DNA of 23,508 nucleotides from Priapulus caudatus. Lineage: Eukaryota; Priapulida; Priapulimorpha; Priapulimorphida; Priapulidae. Position numbers and translations under genes: made by a program. The stretch lies in NCBI RefSeq assembly GCF_000485595.1, contig NW_014577435.1, positions 61,750 through 85,257 on the forward strand, given 5' to 3'. The notes below the pieces were generated by a model that did no database searches, was not told the DNA's origin, and was given only the letters and a program-made list of their open reading frames with translations. Shown here piece after piece: positions 1-7,552 of the stretch (positions are counted from its first letter, which is position 1; every line of letters starts with the position of its first letter).

Positions 1-37
<37 letters not shown>

Positions 38-56
38 CGTGTGCGTGAGGTGATAG
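1..56. repeat. GT/GC dinucleotide microsatellite
   Basis: About 14 GT units are followed by a short alternating GC run and a degenerate tail. It is truncated by the window start. Alternating purine-pyrimidine DNA of this kind can form Z-DNA, but nothing else here suggests a function. Confidence 0.95.
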
Positions 57-384
57 AATATGGTTACTAGTAGAACACGGACCCCCGACATCCCGAGGGT
101 GTACGGTATGCCTCTGCATTAAGGTAGTTACTGGAAAAGATAGCGGGATGAAAGTGTCTAACAGGTCTTTTTTCTTGCATTGACTGCCTCGTGTCGCGTC
201 CGACACAAACGTTTACTTGTCAACATTGACTCTGCCGTTTGTTCACGTTACCCGCTACACTATTACCGTGCAGCACGCACATGTCGGTGTAACACCCACC
301 ACCCACATTCCATCCGTCCGCTTGTCGTTTCCACGTATGTATGACGTAACACCCACGTTCGTCTGGCAAGCATAACAACGCACG
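57..384. other. Unique spacer, no gene seen
   Basis: No convincing coding exon is visible. The motif aacaccca(c) occurs twice (about 291 and 348), the second copy next to a CRE-like TGACGTAA. The GGC repeat follows directly. Confidence 0.5.
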
Positions 385-439
385 GCGGCGGCGTCGGCGG
401 CGGCGGCGGCGGCGGGGTGTGTGTGTGTGTGGGGGGGGG
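385..439. repeat. GGC trinucleotide repeat followed by GT and G runs
   Basis: A run of GGC units with one internal GTC interruption leads into (GT)n and then nine G. The interrupted pattern (three GGC, one GTC, then about six GGC) recurs at 5741-5769. The two loci may be related or may have arisen convergently. Confidence 0.9.
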
Positions 440-689
440 ATCTACGTTATTTTACGTTTTCGTCTTTGTTCGTTTCCACTATATGCGGGATGTGTTGACA
501 AAATGTCGCCCTGTGTAATGCACGCGTATTGATGTTTTTGTAAGCGTATAAATGTTCGCGTAGGTTCTCATACTAGTTTTTCGCTCCTAGGTTTATTTAG
601 TAAAAAAAACGAGAGGTCGAGCAAACGCCAGCCTCATAATTATATATCCATGCGGGAGTGAATAAAACACAAATGATTTTGTTCATTCC

Positions 690-785
690 TGATATATCTA
701 TATTCTATATTCTATATTTGATATATAGAATATCTATATAATATCTATAGAATATCTATCTATATCCTGATATATCTATATTCAC
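690..785. repeat. AT-rich degenerate tandem repeat
   Basis: Short units of the type TATATCTATATTC and their inverse (GAATATCTATATA) alternate, so the tract is both tandem and partly self-complementary. No gene is seen in it. Confidence 0.8.
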
Positions 786-852
786 GCGATCTTCCCTCTC
801 TATACTTCCGTGGTTATACATTATTATGCTAGTTCTCATTATGACGCTATGG

Positions 853-905
853 GCTCACCACCCTGGACCGTTCTCCGGTGTGATTGAAGGCGACTGCGTA
901 ATAAC
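853..905 (-). CDS. Very weak candidate small exon
   Basis: On the minus strand a pyrimidine-rich stretch ends in an acceptor-like CGCAG near 890. It is followed by a short open stretch and a good donor (GGTG|GTGAGC) near 853. The open stretch is about 35 nt and can be read in two frames, so neither phase nor product can be fixed. It could equally be chance. Confidence 0.1.
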
Positions 906-1076
906 TGAAACTATAGAACTGAGAAATAATTAAACTCTGATTGTAAATCATTTCGCATGTGCGTATCTTCCGCTGGCATGGTCACATCGAGCGACCTATT
1001 CCGTGTGCGTTTGCATCGTACGTTTATCGTATTTGACACAATAGCGTCATATAGCATAGTATACACATATGTACAT

Positions 1077-1104
1077 CGAGAGAGAGAGGAGAGGGAGAGA
1101 GGGA

Positions 1105-1155
<51 letters not shown>

Positions 1156-1302
1156 AAAGAGAAAGAGAAGTGAGAGAGAGAGAGGGATGACGAGAAGCGA
1201 GAGAGCAGAAGAGAGCAGAGAGAGAGAGAGAGAAGAGAGAGAGAAGAAGAGAGAGAGAGAATGAGAAGAGAGAGAGAGAGAGAGAGAGAGAGTGAGACAG
1301 AG
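1077..1302. repeat. GA/CT microsatellite tract
   Basis: About 225 bp of GA dinucleotides on the plus strand, with AGAAG interruptions. It reads as Arg/Glu repeats on one strand and Ser/Leu repeats on the other. Those open frames are artefacts of the repeat. Confidence 0.97.
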
Positions 1303-1726
1303 AGTAAGCAGTCAACGCGTGAGCAAGAAGTTAGCAGAGTCAGGTCACAATCATCCGTCAACCTAAATAATGTTGGCAGCCAGGACTGCCGCGGAGTAAT
1401 GAAGCTCCTCATATCGCTAATGCTGCATCTCTTAATTTATATAAACCTATTTCATCCGTCTCCAAGCGTACTAAGCTCCAGATTCCGAATCCGCCCTAAT
1501 AGTTCCTCCTTTCCTCTTCCCGCATTAAAAGATGCCCTCTGCACAAACTTCAAGCGCTCAATAACATAAAAAGCAAAAATGAATTATTTAACATTGCAAA
1601 CGTTTGTACTTGTCCCTATATAGTGTGGTGATAGGTAAACAAATTGCTCGGGAATAATTATGTTCATTCAAAGATTTAGACTACAAAGTGAAGGTGTCGG
1701 GTCTGAATGTTCAAACAGCGGTTTAC
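1303..1726. other. Unique spacer with a weak terminal-exon reading on the minus strand
   Basis: Mostly AT-rich unique DNA. On the minus strand an acceptor-like TTTGTGCAG near 1540 is followed by a short open stretch ending in TAG about 14 codons later. Its phase would accept the candidate exon at 1727-1789, with TATAAA as the only poly(A)-like signal downstream. This is too weak to call a gene. Confidence 0.25.
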
Positions 1727-1789
1727 CTTTTTGCCGCTCTTGCGGCGATGTCCATGAACGTATTTACGGTCGTCATGCAATCACTGGGC
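1727..1789 (-). CDS. Candidate internal exon, minus strand
   Basis: A strong acceptor (TCTATTCCATTTTACAG) precedes 63 nt of open frame, which ends at a donor AAAAG|GTAAAC. The exon carries one nucleotide, 20 codons and two nucleotides. It reads PSDCMTTVNTFMDIAARAAK, a plausible amphipathic segment. No family is recognised. A good upstream partner exon was not found. An open frame extends upstream of the acceptor, so the real exon boundary could differ. Confidence 0.2.
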
Positions 1790-1989
1790 CTGTAAAATGG
1801 AATAGACCTCACAACAAAAGGCCTTATATTAAGTAGACCTATCGTGAAGCATACTGTGCATGTGTGCAAACCATCACGAAAATGTCTCAATTGAGCCAGA
1901 AAGTGTGCCTCCGAAGTGGCTGATTTTGAACTGTGTACGCGAGTTAATTTGAACGAAAGGTTAAAGCGCAAAGTCAAGTGCAAACGTTA

Positions 1990-3018
1990 AGTGCTATACG
2001 CAAAATACGTAATCTATACGCCGCATAAGCGTAAAACTAGTCTCTGGAACGCAAAAACACTACATATTGTTTCCTAGGCTCGCATAAGTATATAGATAAA
2101 CATGTTTCACAAGAATTTTGTAACTAAATAAAAATGTCGAATAATAAGCTTATAGCTTGTTTTTATAATAGAAAGGAACTGTTACTGAATTAAGTAGATC
2201 ACTCCGCTGTGTCCCGGATGTGTTAAACATCACTGTGGTGCACGTTCGTAAGAAGAAGCCCTAATTTCCGTTTAGTATTTTGAGAGAAATGTTATGAAAA
2301 AGTAGCAATACAAATGAAGTTGTAGTGAATTTTTGCAACCATATGCAAGCTTCCACAGTAAGGTCTGTGTATGCATTAGCTGCGAGTTGATCAACTTTAA
2401 CATCAGAACCAGCCAATTATAAGAACTGTGCGAAAATCCGATTTTCGTGGAGCAAATAAGGCCTTGATACATGTATTACAGTTTAATTTTCAAAGCATAA
2501 AACGTTTCAGTTAAAGTTGTAAGTGATTATTTACTGTAACGTTTTTAGACAGTGGTTGTGCTTACAAAATGGGCGTGGGAAGGCACCTTTAACCTAATAT
2601 CGCCTACCCGGGCGCGAAATTTTTTGTTCCCACTTGGAGTTTGGACTCCACCAATAAGATATGTTTTGTAATAAATGGTTCTTATATATATCATTGGTTA
2701 GACTATGGTAGTGTTAAGGGTTTGTGGTTAGGTTAGGGATAGTGGGTTAATTCAATTTTACATTGTTGCTTTGAGGAACGTCGAGTGAATGGAGTGCGCC
2801 TGATTGGCTGTTGGCCCGGACTCGAGTGGCGAAAAAAAATTTTGTCTACCCGGCGCACATCAAGCGTTCATAAATAAAATGATTGTAATCAAAACCCGAA
2901 TAGTATTTACTGCTATAATAAGTCTTAAATGTTTAGCTATTGTCTTTCACCTATATTCGGTCCCCTAGTAATGCAGGTTTTCCACTATAAAACCCTATTC
3001 ATGCAGTTAGACGCCCCC
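1990..3018. other. AT-rich spacer with a degraded repeat at about 2600-2860
   Basis: No supportable gene. The motif CTACCCGG(G)CGC occurs twice in direct orientation (near 2605 and 2850), each beside an A/T run and a CCAAT-type motif. Between them is a GGTTAGG-like stretch (about 2700-2745). This looks like an old interspersed repeat of about 250 bp, type unknown. Confidence 0.35.
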
Positions 3019-3149
3019 TTAATATGCTACCAGTGCAATTTCACCGCAACGAAATCCCTTACGCGCATAAATCGCATGTGTGAAAACTTTTCTGTGATAG
3101 CCTAACCTCCCTGCATGGCGAGTAGTATGTAAGCGTTTAAACTTCTTTA

Positions 3150-3233
3150 CCTGTACATTACCGAACAACAATCTTTGAAAAGTTTTCTTTTTTACCCTTC
3201 CAGCCACGCGTAATGCTGAGCAGTTACAATTCT
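3150..3233 (-). CDS. Weak candidate exon, minus strand
   Basis: An acceptor-like CATTTCATAG is followed by 28 open codons ending at the donor TACAG|GTAAAG. The peptide is basic (it contains GRVKKKTFQRLLFGNVQ). It is phase 0 at both ends. No family is recognised and no partner exon could be fixed, so chance is a real alternative. Confidence 0.15.
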
Positions 3234-3658
3234 ATGAAATGCCGGTGCTAAAAATAATCAACCGGTCAGCTTTTATTGCGTCCGTGCATGGTACGTCTAC
3301 GCGCTGTACTTCTATACAGAACGATTTGGATTGTCACTGTATCTTTACCCGCACATCTTACCGTACTTTACCTTTACCTTTACCGTGCAGGATGTTAGAA
3401 GCGCGTTCCTGTCCGTGTAAGGAGTTTACACGTGGAATTCCGTATCTCAGTCGGGCAGCCACGCGTCCGACTCGCTCTCCGCTAACTCCCCCCCCCTCGG
3501 CTAAATCGAATACTCCGTTAATTCCAACCTTCATATTTATTACTAATGCCACCGGCACCAACGCAATGCGTTCATCTCATAACTCGGTCGAAGCAACGGT
3601 GAGAGTGCAGCTAGGCGAACCTCACAAAACGCTCCGCAGCCAGCATGTTAGAGCAGGC

Positions 3659-3753
3659 GACAAACGCAAGACGCGGTATCTTAAAAAAAAGTAACGCCGG
3701 CTATTAAATTACCGGCGTTTTTTTTTTAAAAACCCCGCAACGCGTTTTTTGTC
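3659..3753. repeat. Nested inverted repeat with A-tract and T-tract arms
   Basis: The core is AACGCCGG (3693-3700) and CCGGCGTT (3712-3719) around an 11-nt loop. The stem continues as eight A on the left against about ten T on the right. It then becomes an imperfect outer arm, GACAAACGC(AAG)ACGCGG against CCCCGCAACGCGTTTTTTGTC. The shape resembles a bidirectional intrinsic terminator, but in this eukaryotic context a palindromic MITE remnant is more likely. Confidence 0.7.
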
Positions 3754-3837
3754 ATTCGCAGCGTCCAGCGATACTTCTTGTTTTAAAATGCATTCCACAC
3801 GACGTGAACAACGAGCGGCGAGCTTCGCAGAGAGATA

Positions 3838-4716
3838 GGTGAGAGAGAGAGAAGAGAGGGGAGGGAAAAGGAGACGCATCGACACGTTCGGCGGAGTTTT
3901 AAATCCAATCTTAAAATCCATATTAACTTGCCATAATATAGCATTTAGAATGAAGCACAATTCGTAATAAAACCCGGACGCTGCGCTGTCTGCTAGCGCG
4001 CGGGGTCGCTGGTCGGCCGGAATGTAACGTAATATAGCCAGGGAACGTGAGGGAGCGTTGAAGTGGTCGGCACGTCGTCGCCTGAGCGTTCACCAGACAT
4101 CGCTGCATGCGAAAGAGGGGGAGCGACGAGAGAGGCGGAGAAGGCGGGGAGAAAGAGAGAAGAGACGAGGGCGGGAGAGAGAAGAGGGAAAAGAGATAAG
4201 AGAGAGAGAGAGAAGTGAAGTGGGAGGGGAAGAGAGAGAAGTGAGTGAGGGAAGAAGAGAGAGAGAGAGAGAGGAGAGAGCAGAGAGAGAGAGAGGCCGT
4301 TTGCGAGAAACTGAGAGCGTGATAGAAGAGAAAAAAATGAGAGAGGGGGAGGGGGAAGAGAGATGAGAGGAAAAGGTGAGAGCGAAAGAGGGAAAGAGGG
4401 AACGGGTGTGAGAAAAAGTGAGAGAAAGCGCTCGCGCGAGTGAGAGAAGAGTGACAGAGAGTCGACACAGAGAGAGAAGAGAGAAGAGGAGAGAAGAGAG
4501 AAAGAATCAGAGAGAGAGAGAGAAAAAGCGAAAGAAGGGATGGAGAGAGGGAGGACCGAGTGTCTTTGTGTGCAGCACCTGTGTGTGGAGAGAGACGAGA
4601 GAGAGGACGAGAAGAGAGAGAGCGGAGGAAGAGCGCGAGCAGAGCAAGAGCGCGAGTTGAAGAGAGAGAGGCGAAGAAAATAGAGAAAGAGAAAGAGAGA
4701 GAGAGAGAGAGAGAAC

Positions 4717-4760
<44 letters not shown>

Positions 4761-4790
4761 AGAGAGAAGCGAACGAGAAAAGTACGCAGG
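3838..4790. repeat. Long degenerate GA purine tract
   Basis: There is a short GA run at 3838-3880. From about 4105 to 4770 follows nearly continuous GA/GGA/GAAA with few pyrimidines (mainly in 4400-4460 and 4555-4600). The CT strand reads as Ser/Leu in two frames over about 300 codons, which is a repeat artefact. Long polypurine tracts with mirror symmetry can form triplex (H-DNA). Confidence 0.95.
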
Positions 4791-5053
4791 AAGATAATTA
4801 CGAGATGTTCGCTTGGAAATGGCCTGCATTGAATGATAACAGGGCGACGATGAATGGCGGCGATAAAGCAGCAATGCTTTATATCATTCACCTGCTCGCC
4901 TGGTCAATGTATGACGCCACTATGGCAAAGGGAAAGTAGATGCGGCTAAAGGCCAAGCGTTGTAGAGGCGAGGACAGCATTCATATGGGCGGCGGTTAGA
5001 AGATAAGTAAAGGTGGTTATAACGACAGGGAACAGTGAATCTATTTCAACGGT
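4791..5053. other. Unique spacer
   Basis: No gene seen. Two ATGGCGG/ATGGCAA-type stretches occur but without an open frame of useful length. Confidence 0.4.
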
Positions 5054-5505
5054 GGGAGAGAGAGCATGTATAGTGCATGGGTGGGAGAGAGAGCATATAT
5101 AGTGCATGGGTGGGAGAGAGAGCATATATAGTGCATGGTGGGAGAGAGAGCATATATAGTGCACAGTGGGAGAGAGAGAGCATATATAGTGCATGGGTAG
5201 GAGAGAGAGCATATATAGTGCACAGGTGGGAGAGAGAGCATATATAGTGCACAGGTGGGAGAGAGAGAGCATATATAGTGCACAGGTGGGAGAGAGAGAG
5301 CATATATAGTGCATGGGTAGGAGAGAGAGCATATATAGTGCACAGGTGGGAGAGAGAGAGCATATATAGTGCACGGGTGGGAGAGAGAGAGCATATATAG
5401 TGCATGGGTAGGAGAGAGAGCATATATAGTGCACAGGTGGGAGAGAGAGAGCATATATAGTGCATGGGTAGGAGAGAGAGCATATATAGTGCACAGGTGG
5501 GAGAG
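5054..5505. repeat. Minisatellite, 15 copies of a 28-32 bp unit
   Basis: The unit is GTGGGAGAGAGAG followed by CATATATAGTGCAC/TRGG. It varies in the number of GA steps and in a CACAGG versus CATGGG ending. I count 15 copies of ATATAGTGCA (the first with GTATAG) plus a partial one. Because unit length varies around 30, all three minus-strand frames stay open and give MHYICSLS-type repeats, which are artefacts. The second half alternates two unit types. Confidence 0.97.
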
Positions 5506-5671
5506 AGAATCTATGCTTCACACGTTGGGGCTTTATCTAAACGGCATGCCTACCAGGATGTTAGGGTATGTTCATGCAAGCCAGTACGCATGTATGAGTC
5601 CACCTAAGACTGCGCGGATTATAACAACAATTAAGGTTCGTCCTTCCATACTACACGCCGGTCACTGTAAC

Positions 5672-5938
5672 AAAATGGCGGACCGATAACGTCACACACC
5701 CACGCGTGTGAATTTGCGGGTAAAGAATCCCCCAAAATCGGCGGCGGCGTCGGCGGCGGCGGCGGCGGCATGGTGAAAACCAGCCTCGCGGCGCTTTTTT
5801 CGTTGGACGAATGTCAACATTTTAAGCCGCTTATCTTAATCCGAGCGGCAGCTGCAACTCACAAGATCTCATTTATTGCTCGCTGCGCGCATGCGCACCA
5901 CGACAGACCCTACCTCGCTCAACAGCGACGTTACGTCA
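5672..5938 (+). promoter_or_regulatory. CpG-rich TATA-less promoter-like stretch
   Basis: It contains a YY1-type AAAATGGCGG (5672-5681), an AACGTCAC CRE-like site (5688-5695), a GGC repeat (5741-5769), an NRF1 core GCGCATGCGC (5887-5896) and a TTACGTCA CRE-like site (5931-5938). This combination is typical of TATA-less animal housekeeping promoters. It lies 140-400 bp upstream of the candidate first exon at 6081. Function is inferred from motifs only. Confidence 0.45.
5741..5769. repeat. GGC trinucleotide repeat
   Basis: Three GGC, one GTC, then about six GGC, the same interrupted pattern as at 385-415. In the candidate transcript it would lie upstream of, or in, the 5' leader. Confidence 0.9.
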
Positions 5939-6080
5939 CGATACAAAGAGAGCGCAGGAAAAGAACGGCGTTAACAGGGTATTCTACGAGCTTGCGAATT
6001 CGGAAGGATGGGGTTGCGAAGAGAGGCGTGGTGAGAGTGAAGACGGTATCTTACTTGGAAGTTCATGACTATATAGACAG

Positions 6081-6172
6081 ATGGCGGTTGAGAAAAGATT
6101 TTACGACCTGTCTCACCGGGAAATCTTACAAGCTTGTGATAATAAGCTCATAAGGCAGCAGCGGGGAACAAG
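6081..6172 (+). CDS. Candidate first coding exon, plus strand
   Basis: The ATG at 6081 is the first in its frame, because a TGA lies in frame at 6066. The exon gives 30 codons plus two nucleotides and ends at a good donor, ACAAG|GTAATT. The peptide begins MAVEKRFYDLSHREIL and is rich in charged, helix-forming residues. The start context is moderate (G at +4, C at -3). The promoter-like motifs upstream support a gene start. I do not recognise the family. A longer open frame overlaps on the same strand (5770-6153, another frame) and looks less protein-like. Confidence 0.4.
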
Positions 6173-6351
6173 GTAATTCATAGCGTAGGGGAGTAGGGAT
6201 GACGGTGTGCGGAGATGGAAGAACACCCATGCACGTATCACCGAGTGAATACACCTTTAGTCGGACATGGACATGAATCAGACTCCATAATCATCATAAA
6301 GAATGGCCTAATCATCATTGGCTTTAATCAGATTATCGCAATCACTATTAT

Positions 6352-6515
6352 CTGTCATCGTCGTCATCGTCATCATCGTCGTCGTCGTCGTTATCATCAT
6401 CATCGTCGTCGTTATTATCATCGTCGTCATCGTCATCAGCATCGTCATCATCATCATCATCACAGTCGTCATCGTCGTCGGTATCATCATCGTCGTCCTC
6501 GTTGTTGTCGTCCGC
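6352..6515. repeat. CATCGT/CGT/CAT trinucleotide repeat
   Basis: About 160 bp of CAT and CGT triplets on the plus strand. It reads as His/Arg, Ile/Val or Asp-rich in different frames, all artefacts. If the 6081 exon is real, this lies in its first intron and would serve as the pyrimidine-rich stretch before the acceptor at 6528. Confidence 0.95.
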
Positions 6516-6529
6516 GTTGTCGTCGCCAG

Positions 6530-6587
6530 CATCCCCACGTTTACCTTGGCGTTGCACTTAGGATATTCTGACTTTTCTAACATTTGA
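6530..6587 (+). CDS. Possible terminal exon for the 6081 first exon
   Basis: An acceptor GTCGCCAG after pyrimidine-rich DNA is followed by one nucleotide, 18 codons and TGA (6585-6587). The phase matches the AG left by the 6172 donor. The joined product would be only 49 residues, ending HLGYSDFSNI. The exon is short and its acceptor sits in a simple repeat, so this join may be wrong. Confidence 0.18.
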
Positions 6588-6637
6588 TGGCATAGCGTGA
6601 TCGCTACAATGCTGTTTTAATAGCAAATGAAACGCAA

Positions 6638-6643
6638 AATAAA
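6638..6643 (+). terminator. Candidate poly(A) signal AATAAA, plus strand
   Basis: AATAAA lies 51 nt after the TGA of the possible terminal exon and is followed by a T-rich CTCTGTTTTCTT stretch. The motif is common in AT-rich DNA, so its weight depends on the exon model. Confidence 0.25.
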
Positions 6644-6974
6644 TCTCTGTTTTCTTAAAAATCGCCCTTCCGACTTCTTCTGGAACCATTAACGGGGCAG
6701 GCTTTAGCCGCTAGACTGTTTCCTCATCGATGCGACCCGATTCAAGTATACGCGCGTCCAGCGACCGGTGTCAGTCTAGCTCACATTAGCTGTTTGTAAC
6801 GGGTGAAGCAATATCGCGTTCGGAGGAAAAGATAGATTTACGTTTGCCGCGCTTCGTCGTTATCAAAACATTGCCGTGGGATGTTGGATGAAGCTTGAAT
6901 GTGGATTTATTGTGTGAGGGTGCACAACAGATGAAACCTACACACGCTCGACCTGCTCTCTCCATAGATACAAT

Positions 6975-7024
6975 AATGTAACCCAACAAGAGTAGAGTTG
7001 GGTTACATACTGTTGGGTTACATT
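6975..7024. repeat. Hairpin plus a third copy of a 13-mer
   Basis: AATGTAACCCAAC (6975-6987) pairs perfectly with GTTGGGTTACATT (7012-7024). An intermediate copy GTTGGGTTACA (6997-7007) pairs with it over 11 bp. Two alternative hairpins can therefore form from three copies. Confidence 0.85.
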
Positions 7025-7235
7025 CTTGTATTTGCTCTCACCCCAGCCAAAAAACACACTCAAACTCAACCCTGTACGTATTCATTCATCTAGAGGTTCG
7101 TACACAACATGGCGCTCGAATAAAGTGGCTGTTCATATATTATCGACATATAAGGTTGAATATCGGATAGAGCGCCATCAGCTGCAGCTTGCTAATATCC
7201 GAGACAAATAGAATAAGACAAAAAGACACGTTTGC

Positions 7236-7402
7236 AAGCAGAGAGAGAGAGAGAGAGAGAGCGCGCGCGAAAGAGAGAGGGAGAGAGGGGGGAGAGAGAG
7301 AGCGCGTGAAAGAGAAAGGGAGAGAGAGAGCGCGCGCGAAAGAGAGAGCGAGAGAGGGGGGAGAAAGCGCGCGCGCGAAAGAGAAAGGGAGAGAGAGAGA
7401 GT
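7236..7402. repeat. GA microsatellite with GCGCGC interruptions
   Basis: GA/GGA units are broken by three GCGCGCGAAAGAGA blocks about 60 bp apart, so there is a weak longer period. On the minus strand it is a CT-rich tract just past the candidate poly(A) signal of the minus-strand gene. Confidence 0.95.
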
Positions 7403-7408
7403 CGGATA

Positions 7409-7414
7409 TTTATT
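7409..7414 (-). terminator. Candidate poly(A) signal of the minus-strand gene
   Basis: AATAAA on the minus strand, 86 nt downstream of the predicted TAA stop (7500-7502) and just before a CT-rich tract. Position and spacing fit a short 3' UTR. Confidence 0.35.
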
Positions 7415-7499
7415 GAGAGAATCTCTCGGGCACTAAGCAGACCTATGGTGATAAGCGTGTTAGGGACTGTCGGGCAGTAAGTAGGTTGCTATTGCCTTA

Positions 7500-7552
7500 T
7501 TAGCTGTGCCGCACCAGCTGAGTAAATGTATAAGCAACATGGCGGCGATGCC
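7500..7552 (-). CDS. Exon 5 (terminal) of the candidate minus-strand gene
   Basis: The acceptor GTTCAACACCTTCAG is followed by two nucleotides, 16 codons and TAA. The peptide is short and basic (HRRHVAYTFTQLVRHS). The acceptor lies immediately outside the other end of repeat copy 1. Confidence 0.25.

Noticed and set aside
3239-3694. 151-codon plus-strand frame
   Set aside because: No recognised domain, no promoter or splice context, and it ends in the A-tract of an inverted repeat. Most likely chance.
3923-4891. 322- and 293-codon open frames on the minus strand
   Set aside because: They are the CT strand of the GA tract (Ser/Leu repeats), open in several frames at once, with no splice or domain support.
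5054-5505. Possible CRISPR array
   Set aside because: Units are continuous tandem copies without unique spacers, and the context is eukaryotic.
4946-5521. 191-codon minus-strand frame with MHYICSLS repeats
   Set aside because: It is the 30-bp minisatellite read as protein; three frames are open because unit length varies.
5770-6153. 127-codon plus-strand frame starting at ATGGTGAAAACC
   Set aside because: It overlaps promoter-like motifs and the better-supported exon at 6081 in another frame; composition is not protein-like in its second half.
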